DNA of 7,903 nt from an uncultured Spirochaetales bacterium (GCA_945947045.1 CAMEXG010000093.1:1-7903), one strand, 5' to 3'. Counted from the first letter of the stretch, positions 1 through 6,389 are shown. The notes: generated by a model from the letters alone, not told the origin. Numbers and translations are program-made.

Positions 1-112
1 CCAAGTCGTCATATCCCACCATAATGATGTCGTCTTTATAATTCCATTTCTGCTTTTCAAGCCAGAAAGGAAGTACAGTGTCTTTATATTGTCTAAAATA
101 TGTCTCCCACAT
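1..112 (-). CDS. N-terminal 37 codons of an unrecognised protein, cut by the window edge
   Basis: The reading frame starts at an ATG at 112-110 and stays open to base 1. It begins MWETYFRQYKDTVLPFWLEK and continues with KQKWNYKDDIIMVGYDDL. The start is convincing because an AAAAGGAGG Shine-Dalgarno lies 7 bases upstream. The gene begins 25 bases after the garD stop, so it is probably the fourth gene of the same operon. There is no signal peptide and no membrane segment in the visible part. The aromatic-rich stretch with LPFWLEK is vaguely like the start of N-acylglucosamine 2-epimerase-type (alpha/alpha)6-barrel proteins, but the following residues do not support that clearly. It does not look like the start of a glycerate kinase, the enzyme still needed downstream of GarR. 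Function is left open. Confidence 0.75.
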   Translation of the reverse strand, partial: MWETYFRQYKDTVLPFWLEKQKWNYKDDIIMVGYDDL

Positions 113-119
113 CCTCTTT

Positions 120-128
120 CCTCCTTTT
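120..128 (-). promoter_or_regulatory. Strong Shine-Dalgarno of the partial left-edge gene
   Basis: On the minus strand this reads AAAAGGAGG, followed by 7 bases (AAAGAGG plus flank) and ATG at 112. It is close to a perfect anti-16S match with ideal spacing. It is the main evidence that the short truncated frame at the left edge is a real gene. Confidence 0.75.
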
Positions 129-137
129 TGTCATCTA

Positions 138-1646
138 TCAAGTAATAGGCGCAGGGTTGTCGATAATAAGATCGTTGTAGATACCGAGAGCTTCTGCCCT
201 GCTCTTCTTACCGCTGGCGCAGTCAAGAATCAAGTTATAAACCTGAAGTCCTACTTCTTCAAATGTCCCTTCGCCTGTAATGATGTCTCCTGTGTCGATA
301 TCAAAGATATCGTTCCACTTCTCTCTTATTTCATGGCGAGTGCAGAGCTTGATGATAGGAATCTCCTTAAGGCTATATGGAGTACCACGACCTGTAGAGA
401 ATACCTGCAGTGTTATTCCTGAAGCCAACTGTGTAGGTCCGCATACGATGTCTGAAGCAGGAGTTGCAATAAAGTTCATGCCACTCTTGGTTGGGATTTC
501 AGCTGGTCCTAAAACATCCACAATAGGTGAGTTACCGGATTTTGCAATACTTCCCATAGACTTCTCTTTAATGTTTGAGAGGCCTCCCTTTTTGTTACCT
601 GGAGTAGTATTTGCACTTCTATCTACACCACCCTTCTTCAAGTAGTTGTCGTACCAACCGATTTCTTTAATAAGCTTGTCGACTGTCTCTTTGTCCTGGC
701 ATCTTTTGGCAATCATCTCAACAGCGTCTCTTACTTCCGTGACTTCAGAAAAAGCAGTAGTCGCTCCTCCCTTTGCCAAGAGATCAAAGGCAAAGCCTAT
801 GGATGGGTTTGCACTGATTCCGCTGAATGCGTCGGATCCACCGCATTGAGTGCCTACAAAAAGCTTTGAAAGAGGAAGCTCTGTGCGCTTTCTCTGATTC
901 AGTTTCTCCAACTTCTTTTCAGCCATAGCCATAATTGAGTCGATCATACCCGAGTAACCGTCGCATTCCTGTAGAACGACTACGTTCTCGTCGTTGATTT
1001 CTTCCGGCTCAAGGATTCTATCGACACTAAGCTTTTCGCATCCAAGAGATACGACCATTATCTCGCCGCCGAAGTTGGGGTGATGAGCCAGGTTCTTTAC
1101 GCACCTGATAGGAATAAATGCGTCGGGAGCATCGATTGCAACTCCACATCCATATGGATGGATAAGTGCAGATACGTCGTCTACATTCTTGTATTTAGGA
1201 AGAAGCTCACGTCTGATCCTCTCTGTCGCAGCCCTCAAAACTCCTGCGCAGCACTGGACAGTAGTTGTGATGCCAAGAATATTTCTTGTCCCGGCATACT
1301 TTCCCTCTCCGTTGTCATATCCCATCCAAGTAGTACGCTCAGGCTGGAGTGCAGGATACTCGCCGTCTCCTCCGAATACAAGATCGGAAAGCTCTGGGGA
1401 AGGAGGGAGAGTCAACATCTTTTCATTAATCCAGTCACCCTTTTCTACATCTTCTGTAAGATATCCAAGAACCACTCCGTACCTTACTACAGCGTCTCCC
1501 TTTTTCAGTGGAGAGAGAGCCACTTTGTGACCTTGGGGGACATCAGAGCGGAGAGTGATATCCATACCCTCCAGTTCTTCTCCCTTCTTTGCTTCTTTGA
1601 TTACTACAGCAACATTATCTTTTTTATTGATTTTTATGGCTCTCAT
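138..1646 (-). CDS. garD: Galactarate dehydratase, GarD (UxaA/GarD family)
   Basis: This enzyme dehydrates D-galactarate (meso-galactarate) to 5-keto-4-deoxy-D-glucarate in the cytoplasm (EC 4.2.1.42). At 502 residues it is close to the roughly 520 of E. coli GarD. Residues ~8-75 look like the N-terminal SAF domain, with GHKVAL at 40-45. A linker follows, then the catalytic UxaA/GarD core from about 105. Family blocks are GTRNILGITTTVQC at 119-132, HPYGCG at 163-168, GTQCGGSDAFSGISANP at 265-281, WYDNYLKKGG-DRSAN at 331-346, PGNKKGGL at 349-356 and GSIAKSG at 365-371. The protein ends in NPAPIT, as GarD proteins do. The WYDNYL/DRSAN and GNKKGGL blocks favour GarD over altronate dehydratase UxaA. 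The start ATG at 1646 has GAGGTGA just upstream, overlapping the stop of the preceding lyase gene. The gap is only 8 bases, so the genes are probably co-transcribed and translationally coupled. The reading frame is intact. Confidence 0.93.
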   Translation of the reverse strand: MRAIKINKKDNVAVVIKEAKKGEELEGMDITLRSDVPQGHKVALSPLKKGDAVVRYGVVLGYLTEDVEKGDWINEKMLTLPPSPELSDLVFGGDGEYPALQPERTTWMGYDNGEGKYAGTRNILGITTTVQCCAGVLRAATERIRRELLPKYKNVDDVSALIHPYGCGVAIDAPDAFIPIRCVKNLAHHPNFGGEIMVVSLGCEKLSVDRILEPEEINDENVVVLQECDGYSGMIDSIMAMAEKKLEKLNQRKRTELPLSKLFVGTQCGGSDAFSGISANPSIGFAFDLLAKGGATTAFSEVTEVRDAVEMIAKRCQDKETVDKLIKEIGWYDNYLKKGGVDRSANTTPGNKKGGLSNIKEKSMGSIAKSGNSPIVDVLGPAEIPTKSGMNFIATPASDIVCGPTQLASGITLQVFSTGRGTPYSLKEIPIIKLCTRHEIREKWNDIFDIDTGDIITGEGTFEEVGLQVYNLILDCASGKKSRAEALGIYNDLIIDNPAPIT

Positions 1647-1654
1647 TCTTCACC

Positions 1655-2554
1655 TCAAATTAGATCAGCCTTCTTCATGGCACTGATGATGCCATCCCTT
1701 GCCTTACCCTCCGGAGTCGGAAGATTAGGTCTGTATGGAACACCTACATCACGGCCTACCAAGTTGGCCATATCTTTTGCAGCTACAGGGAAAGAGGCTG
1801 CATCCATGCTGAGTCTCACAGGATTAAGTTTGAACTGGGCCTCCAAGGATCCTTTATAGTCTCCTGCAACAAACTTGTTGTAGATATCTGTAATAAGATG
1901 AGGCATGAAGTTGGCTGCAGTACATACGCCGCCCACTGCGCCATGGCAAAGTGAAGCATAAAGAAGAGTATCTTTTCCTCCGAAGACTTTAAAGTCTACG
2001 TCTCTTGTTCTCCTGATAAACTCTTCCATCTGGGTAATATCGCCACTGGTGTCTTTCATGCCCACGATGTTCTCTACTTCATGAGCCAGTCTCTCTACAA
2101 GATTAGCACTCATAGTATACCCGACCCTACCAGGGTTGTTGTAAAGAAGCATAGGAGTAGAAGGTACGGCATCGGCGATGGTCTTGAAGTGGAGGAATAG
2201 TTCCTCTTCCGTAGGCTTAAGGAACATAGGCTGAAGTACCGAGATACCATAAGCACCCTTCTCGACAGCCATTTTGGCCAGCCTTACACACTTTTTTGTG
2301 CTGATGGCTCCAATTCCGAAATATACAGGAACCCTACCGTTACTCTGAGATATCATAATCTCAAGGCCCCTTTCCATTTCGTCTTCTTCAACCATGTAAA
2401 ACTCGCCGTTACTACCGAAAGCCAGGATTCCCAATACTCCGCCTTCGATTACATAATCAACCTGGCTTCTTAGCTTCGCTTCATCAATTCTTTCGTTTTC
2501 ATCGATTGGAGTGAGAATAGGAACCACCACTCCTTTTATAAGGCTTTTGTCCAT
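1655..2554 (-). CDS. DapA-superfamily class I lyase, probably a 5-keto-4-deoxyglucarate aldolase
   Basis: The product is a 299-residue cytoplasmic TIM-barrel protein of the dihydrodipicolinate synthase/N-acetylneuraminate lyase superfamily, of normal family length. Visible landmarks are the carboxylate-binding loop GSNGEF at 47-52, the catalytic tyrosine Tyr138 in YNNPGRVGY, the Schiff-base Lys167 in VGMKDTSGD, and GAVGGVCTAAN at 205-215. These blocks resemble 4-hydroxy-2-oxoglutarate aldolase and related pyruvate-releasing aldolases. KdgD (decarboxylating ketodeoxyglucarate dehydratase), as I recall it, has a YxRxN-like segment where this protein has YNNPGR. The gene lies between garR and garD, the slot where GarL activity is required. 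I therefore infer cleavage of 5-keto-4-deoxyglucarate to pyruvate and tartronate semialdehyde. KdgD activity or a ketodeoxygluconate-type aldolase remain alternatives. The frame is open to 2647, but the start at 2554 (MDKSLIKGVVVPILTP) is preferred because it has a GAGG site and matches the family N-terminus. Confidence 0.85.
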   Translation of the reverse strand: MDKSLIKGVVVPILTPIDENERIDEAKLRSQVDYVIEGGVLGILAFGSNGEFYMVEEDEMERGLEIMISQSNGRVPVYFGIGAISTKKCVRLAKMAVEKGAYGISVLQPMFLKPTEEELFLHFKTIADAVPSTPMLLYNNPGRVGYTMSANLVERLAHEVENIVGMKDTSGDITQMEEFIRRTRDVDFKVFGGKDTLLYASLCHGAVGGVCTAANFMPHLITDIYNKFVAGDYKGSLEAQFKLNPVRLSMDAASFPVAAKDMANLVGRDVGVPYRPNLPTPEGKARDGIISAMKKADLI

Positions 2555-2559
2555 TTTTA

Positions 2560-2563
2560 CCTC
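2560..2563 (-). promoter_or_regulatory. Shine-Dalgarno that fixes the start of the DapA-like lyase
   Basis: GAGG on the minus strand, 5 bases before the ATG at 2554, overlaps the TGA stop of garR (2564-2562). It argues for the 299-residue product over the 31-residue longer frame that would begin inside garR. The arrangement suggests terminating ribosomes reload directly onto the next gene. Confidence 0.6.
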
Positions 2564-3452
2564 AGTCTTTCTTCTCCACAGAAACAGCAGATATCTTTTC
2601 GTAATAGCGTACAAGGGCGCTATGATCTTCTTTTCCACATCCATCATTCTTCAAAGCCTGCATCATCTCCATAACGCTGGCTGTAAGAGGGAGAGATGTA
2701 GACGTTGCATGAGCTGCGTTAATTGCGTTGTTAAGGTCTTTGATATGAAGTTCAATTCTGAAACCTGGCTTGAAGTTGTGATCCATCATCATAGGAGCCT
2801 TTGCATCAAGAACTGTAGAACCGGCAAGACCTCCCCTGATTGCATTGTAAACAAGAGCAGGATCAGCACCATTCTTCACAGCGAGAGTGAGAGCTTCAGA
2901 TACTGCAGCGATGTTGATTGCAACAATAACCTGGTTTGCAAGCTTGGCAACGTTTCCGCTTCCAAGGGAACCTACATATGTAACGGAGCCTGCCATTGTC
3001 TTCAAAAGGTCATAGTACTTATCGAAAGTCTCTTTCTTTCCACCCACCATAACAGAGAGTGTGCCGTCGATAGCCTTTGGTTCTCCTCCTGATACCGGAG
3101 CATCCATCAATTCAATTCCCTTCTTAGCCAGTTCTTCTCCGATGCTCTTACTTTCAACTGGATCGATGGAGCTCATATCGATGACTACTGTACCTTTCTT
3201 TGCACCTTCAATGATTCCATCTTTTCCAAGACAAACTTCTCTTACCTGAGGTGAGTTTGGAACCATTGTGATGATGACGTTGCACTTCTCTGCAACTTCT
3301 TTTGATGAAGAAGCAGCTTCCGCCCCGCACGCAACAAGCTCATCGACGCTTGCTCTACTGCGGTTATATACAACAAGTTCATGTCCGTTCTTAAGAATAT
3401 TCTTGCTCATGGGCTTACCCATGATTCCTAAACCAATGAATCCTACTTTCAT
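2562..3452 (-). CDS. garR: Tartronate semialdehyde reductase (2-hydroxy-3-oxopropionate reductase), GarR
   Basis: This enzyme reduces tartronate semialdehyde to D-glycerate with NAD(P)H (EC 1.1.1.60), the last shared step of galactarate/glucarate breakdown. At 296 residues it is the usual family length. The N-terminal Rossmann domain starts with GFIGLGIMGKPM (4-15), a beta-hydroxyacid dehydrogenase dinucleotide-binding signature. NRSRAS at 30-35 follows the second strand and governs cofactor choice. The substrate motif DAPVSGGEPKAIDGTLSVMV lies at 117-136. The catalytic lysine is Lys170 in GNVAKLANQ. The C-terminal helical domain carries IRGGLAGSTVLDAKAP (205-220) and FKPGFRIELHIKDL (227-240). 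These blocks are nearly the same as those I remember for E. coli GarR, which separates it from 3-hydroxyisobutyrate dehydrogenase. It is the first gene of the minus-strand operon. GGGAGG lies 5 bases before the ATG. The frame is intact. Confidence 0.94.
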   Translation of the reverse strand: MKVGFIGLGIMGKPMSKNILKNGHELVVYNRSRASVDELVACGAEAASSSKEVAEKCNVIITMVPNSPQVREVCLGKDGIIEGAKKGTVVIDMSSIDPVESKSIGEELAKKGIELMDAPVSGGEPKAIDGTLSVMVGGKKETFDKYYDLLKTMAGSVTYVGSLGSGNVAKLANQVIVAINIAAVSEALTLAVKNGADPALVYNAIRGGLAGSTVLDAKAPMMMDHNFKPGFRIELHIKDLNNAINAAHATSTSLPLTASVMEMMQALKNDGCGKEDHSALVRYYEKISAVSVEKKD

Positions 3453-3605
3453 TTTATCCTCCCAAAGAGTGATTTTAAGGAAGGGACACCCATCCTTTTA
3501 CAACAGATTATTCCAGAGAAAGAGAAAGGGCAAATTGGAATAACCGATTTCCTCTTTCGTAAAAACTAATGACGTTTTTCTTTATTTTTATTGGAAAATC
3601 TTTAT
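3453..3605. promoter_or_regulatory. Divergent control region between garR and the hydrolase-dehydratase operon
   Basis: These 153 bases separate two divergent operons and must carry both promoters. The best minus-strand candidate is TTGCCC at 3533-3528, 17 bases, then TAATCT at 3510-3505 (overlapping AATAAT at 3512-3507). It would place the garR start codon about 50 bases downstream of the -10. The plus-strand side (3560-3605) is very AT-rich, and I could not choose a convincing -35/-10 pair. A 7-base inverted repeat, GAAAGAG (3518-3524) and CTCTTTC (3552-3558), spans the minus -35. Within it, TAACCGATTTC at 3541-3551 matches the core of a cre/LacI-type operator (WAANCGNTNWC) but lacks the outer TG and CA. 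These are candidates by eye only. Confidence 0.35.
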
Positions 3606-4691
3606 ATGTCAGACAACCTCATCTCCACTTATTACACTTCACTCTCCTCTCTTAAGAGAAGGATGAAGAAAAATTATCGCACTTTCGGTTTCAAAGGGCC
3701 CTATGAAAAGACAGCCTTTTTTCTCTGGCAGGATCAAGCCAGAGAAAAGCTTTCTTCAATTCTGGGCATGGAGACAATAGAAAGAGACGCAGGAAATCTT
3801 AGTTTTAATGAAAGAAGAGGAGAAGTAAGTGTAATTGACGGCGGAATAAAGAGAGAGCATATCTACATAGACACTGAAGAAGATGTAACGATGCCTCTTT
3901 ATATCCTCCATCCAGCGAAAGAGACGAAGGGTACGTTTATAGCTCTTGCAGGCCATAACGGGGCTGGAAAAGAGTCTGTTGCAGGAATAGATACAAATCC
4001 TCTGGTGAAAGAAAAAATCGAGAAATATAACTATGACTACGGCTTATTTCTGTCTCGTTTGGGATACACGGTAATATGCCCGGATTCAAGAGGATTCGGA
4101 GAAAGAAGAGAGAAAGCCATGCAAGGCGACGAAGGCGAAAAGTACCTTAAGTCTTCCTGTAAAGAACTTTCTCAGTCCGCATTGGCTTTAGGTTTCACTC
4201 TCCAAGGTCTCTTAGTCTGGGATATTATGCGACTAATAGATTACTTGACGGAAAGAGACGATATAAACACAGAAGATTTAGGAGTAATAGGTTTCAGTGG
4301 AGGAGGCATGCAGGCTCTGTATGCTTCAGCCTTAGACCAGAGAATAAGAAAAGTAATGATCTCCGGTTACTATTATGGTTTTGAAGACTCACTCCTGGAG
4401 CTTAACTCAAACTGCCCTTGTAACTACGTTCCATCCCTATTCACGCTCTTCGATATGGGGGACATAGCCTCTTTAATAACCCCAAGGCCAATAGCGATAC
4501 AGTCATGCCTCCAGGACCACTTGGAGGGGCATAGAGGTATGGAAAACGTAATGGAACAACTAGAAATACTTAAGAAAAGCTATGCATTATTCAATAAGAG
4601 TGTCTTCCACGATACACCGGAGGGAGACCATGCCTTTCATAAAGAGAGAGTTGAAGAGATCTTAGCTTTCTTTGAAAAGGAGAAAATATGA
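3606..4691 (+). CDS. Alpha/beta hydrolase, acetyl-xylan-esterase/dienelactone-hydrolase-like
   Basis: The 361-residue protein has no signal peptide or membrane segment and is probably a cytoplasmic esterase or lactonase. Residues ~1-85 form an N-terminal extension, and the alpha/beta-hydrolase fold follows. LAGHNGAG at 114-121 is the oxyanion-hole strand-loop. CPDSRGFGER at 158-167 is the next core strand. The nucleophile is Ser231 in IGFSGGGMQA. The likely acid is Asp304 in SCLQDHLEGH, after the PRP segment at 293-295. The likely base is His342 in EGDHAFH. The triad is complete. Exact substrate is unknown. Because it is coupled to a sugar-acid dehydratase, I infer that it opens a lactone or removes an ester group from the dehydratase's substrate. 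The chosen start is ATG 3606. A TTG at 3591 would add five residues but has no ribosome site, and even for the ATG only a weak GGA lies upstream. The last codons overlap the next start (ATGA). Confidence 0.82.
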   Translation: MSDNLISTYYTSLSSLKRRMKKNYRTFGFKGPYEKTAFFLWQDQAREKLSSILGMETIERDAGNLSFNERRGEVSVIDGGIKREHIYIDTEEDVTMPLYILHPAKETKGTFIALAGHNGAGKESVAGIDTNPLVKEKIEKYNYDYGLFLSRLGYTVICPDSRGFGERREKAMQGDEGEKYLKSSCKELSQSALALGFTLQGLLVWDIMRLIDYLTERDDINTEDLGVIGFSGGGMQALYASALDQRIRKVMISGYYYGFEDSLLELNSNCPCNYVPSLFTLFDMGDIASLITPRPIAIQSCLQDHLEGHRGMENVMEQLEILKKSYALFNKSVFHDTPEGDHAFHKERVEEILAFFEKEKI

Positions 4692-5824
4692 AAATAATAG
4701 ATGTAAAGGTCCTGAAGTTCCACGCAGTGTCCAATGTAGTGAGAGACTCAGAGTTTCACACTCACCCGGGGCCGAAGCACGACACGGTTGAAAAAGTCCT
4801 TGTTATTGAGTGTGACGATGGAACGGAAGGAATAGCTTTCGGTCCGATGGATGAGAGAGTCATCCTCTCAACAGTTAAAGAGATTCTTATCGGCGAAGAT
4901 CCTTTCTTTAGGGAAAGAATATGGAGACGCCTTGTCCAGCTTCAGAGACTGAGACGAAATCTTACTGAAGATACTCTCTGTGCCGTTGATGTCGCCATCT
5001 GGGATATATGCGGAAAGAAACTGGATGTTCCTATTTCAAAGATCTTGGGACAATACAGAGAGACTATCCCTGCATATGCTTCCATTATGGTCGGTGATGA
5101 TATTCCAGGAGGATTAGACACTCCATCCTCCTACGCGGCATTTGCATCTTCTCTTGTCAAACAAGGATACAAAGCTATAAAGCTCCATACCTGGATGCCG
5201 CCTATTGTTCCTGAACCAAGCGTGAAGATGGACTTGGAAGCTGCAAGGAAAGTCAGGGAAGAAGTTGGAGAAGACATCACTCTACTTATGGATCCTTACC
5301 ACTTCTATTCAAGAGAAGAGGCGTTGGAGCTGGCAGACGGCTTACACTCTCTAGGCTTCTTGTGGATGGAAGAACCTTTGGACGAGCACTCTATGGAGAA
5401 CTTTATCTGGCTCCAGAAAAATACAAAACTCCATATATGTGGACCTGAGACAATAGAAGGAAAGATGTATTCCAGAGCAGATTGGATCAGACACAATGCA
5501 ACAGATATCGGAAGAGCCGGTGTCATTTATTCGGGAGGAATAACATCTGTAATGAAGACAGTACACTTATATGAAGCAAATGGAATGAGTCTTGAACTCC
5601 ATGGCAACCATATCGCCTCCCTTCATATTCTCGCATCCATGGGAATAGACGGCAAATACTATGAGAGAGGTATGCTCCATCCCCTTCTGGATTATGAAAC
5701 GCCAAAGCCGTGGTTTACAAAGATCCATGATCCGCTTCTATCTGACGGAACGGTCCCTGTGCCCACTGAAAGCGGCGTCGGATACTCCCCCAACTGGGAT
5801 TATATAAACGACAATCTCCTATGA
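4688..5824 (+). CDS. Enolase-superfamily (mandelate racemase subgroup) acid-sugar dehydratase
   Basis: The 378-residue enzyme probably dehydrates an aldonate or aldarate using Mg2+. An N-terminal capping domain (~1-125) is followed by a TIM barrel. The metal ligands are Asp202 (MDPYHF), Glu228/229 (WMEEPLDE) and Glu254 (CGPETIEG). The general base pair is Asp273 (DIGRAG) and His305 (LELHGNH), which places it in the mandelate racemase subgroup. The second-strand motif is Lys165-Leu-His167 (IKLHTW), where classic members have K-x-K. The capping loop is histidine-rich, with His24, His26 and His31 around HTHPGPKH. Together these mean the substrate cannot be named from family blocks. Galactarate, glucarate, rhamnonate and gluconate dehydratases are all relatives. 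The start ATG overlaps the hydrolase stop by four bases (ATGA), with AAGGAG 5 bases upstream, so the two are translated as a coupled pair. The gene is intact and followed by a terminator. Confidence 0.87.
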   Translation: MKIIDVKVLKFHAVSNVVRDSEFHTHPGPKHDTVEKVLVIECDDGTEGIAFGPMDERVILSTVKEILIGEDPFFRERIWRRLVQLQRLRRNLTEDTLCAVDVAIWDICGKKLDVPISKILGQYRETIPAYASIMVGDDIPGGLDTPSSYAAFASSLVKQGYKAIKLHTWMPPIVPEPSVKMDLEAARKVREEVGEDITLLMDPYHFYSREEALELADGLHSLGFLWMEEPLDEHSMENFIWLQKNTKLHICGPETIEGKMYSRADWIRHNATDIGRAGVIYSGGITSVMKTVHLYEANGMSLELHGNHIASLHILASMGIDGKYYERGMLHPLLDYETPKPWFTKIHDPLLSDGTVPVPTESGVGYSPNWDYINDNLL

Positions 5825-5831
5825 ACTCTAT

Positions 5832-5859
5832 GGCGTTGGAGAATATTTCAACGCCTTTT
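5832..5859 (+). terminator. Intrinsic terminator of the hydrolase-dehydratase operon
   Basis: GGCGTTG (5832-5838) pairs perfectly with CAACGCC (5849-5855). A further G-T wobble precedes an 8-base AT-rich loop, and TTTT follows at once at 5856-5859, then CTATTCT. It begins 8 bases after the dehydratase stop codon, which ends the plus-strand transcription unit. Confidence 0.85.
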
Positions 5860-5979
5860 CTATTCTACATTTGTCCTCTTTTTTAAACTTTTCCATAGTT
5901 CTTTAGATTCTTTCGATAATTTTTTGCTTTTTATCATTTTTGATGTTTTACCTTTAAGTAGACAAAGATTATTAAAAAG

Positions 5980-6289
5980 ATGAAAACGGACTTATCTTAT
6001 ATTTCTCGCCCTGAATACCTATGTGAATTAAGAGGCAATTGAATTACCGATATCCTCTTATTACAACGACATTAGGAACACACAAGTGCTTCAAGAAGTA
6101 TTTAAAGTAACAGCCTCAATAATAGGTTCTAGAGTAAATACAACGAGAATAAATAATTCATTTTTTAAGTCAGAGACAAACAAAACTATTGAAACCTACA
6201 TTGGTTATATTTTAAATGCCTTCACTGTCTCTCCTTTATTATCTATCAATACTAATGCACCTTATAAGATATATATTGAAGATACTTAA
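5980..6289 (+). pseudogene. Probable remnant of an AAA-type ATPase with DUF4143-like C-terminus
   Basis: Two pieces in different frames look like the two ends of one ATPase gene of the AAA_14/DUF4143 kind. The first, from ATG 5980, reads MKTDLSYISRPEYLCELRGN and then meets TGA at 6040. It resembles the extreme N-terminus of such proteins just before the Walker A region. The second, in another frame from about 6032 to the TAA at 6287, contains YYNDIRNTQVLQEVF, then IIGSRVNTTRINNSFF, then KTIETYIGYILNAF. That order matches the helix pair of DUF4143: Ile-Gly, a threonine/serine-rich turn, then a Thr-containing Tyr-Ile helix. Walker A, Walker B and most of the protein are missing. In the same frame after the stop, DDDGIETIDF (~6308-6337) could be a trace of the C-terminal tail. 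No good ribosome site is present. The match is from memory of the family pattern and is moderate. A chance small ORF is the alternative. Confidence 0.45.
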
Positions 6290-6291
6290 AC

Positions 6292-6389
6292 GGGAAACGC
6301 CATCCTTGACGATGACGGAATCGAGACGATAGATTTTTCCAGTTTCCCCATACATAGAATACGACAAACGCCCCCTGGTTTCCCAAGGG
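6292..6389. repeat. Cluster of short direct and inverted repeats
   Basis: GGGAAAC at 6292-6298 is inverted relative to GTTTCCC at 6342-6348 and again at 6378-6384. AAACGCC is directly repeated at 6295-6301 and 6366-6372. The copies are 7 bases, so the pattern is suggestive rather than strong. It could be the relic of a small repeat element or part of a 3' untranslated structure of tctA. Confidence 0.3.
6372..6389 (-). terminator. GNRA-capped hairpin downstream of tctA, weak terminator candidate
   Basis: On the minus strand CCCTTGG, loop GAAA, CCAGGGG forms a 7-base-pair stem including one G-U pair. It lies about 50 bases after the tctA stop codon. The wobble pair forms only in minus-strand RNA; in plus-strand RNA it is an A-C mismatch. 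This suggests the tctA transcript is the relevant one. No T run follows, so it is not a canonical intrinsic terminator and may instead stabilise the 3' end. Confidence 0.3.

Noticed and set aside
1080..1859. Long plus-strand frame of 259 codons opposite garD and the lyase gene
   Set aside because: It is antisense to two well-supported family members, shows no recognisable domain and spans their junction. It is a shadow frame.
1655..2554. Annotation as dihydrodipicolinate synthase (lysine biosynthesis)
   Set aside because: The carboxylate loop reads GSNGEF rather than the GTTGE usual in DapA, and the operon is sugar-acid catabolism.
2555..2647. 31-residue N-terminal extension of the DapA-like lyase
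   Set aside because: It lies inside garR, has no ribosome site of its own, and the family N-terminus matches the internal start at 2554 with its GAGG site.
3591..3605. TTG start adding five residues to the hydrolase
   Set aside because: There is no Shine-Dalgarno before it, and an ATG follows at 3606. The ATG has only a weak GGA upstream, so this is a preference rather than a proof.
5860..5937. Minus-strand 25-codon lysine-rich ORF beginning MIKSKKLSKESKELW
   Set aside because: It is very short, has a poor ribosome site, ends inside the terminator T tract of the opposite operon, and lies in AT-rich DNA where such frames are expected by chance.
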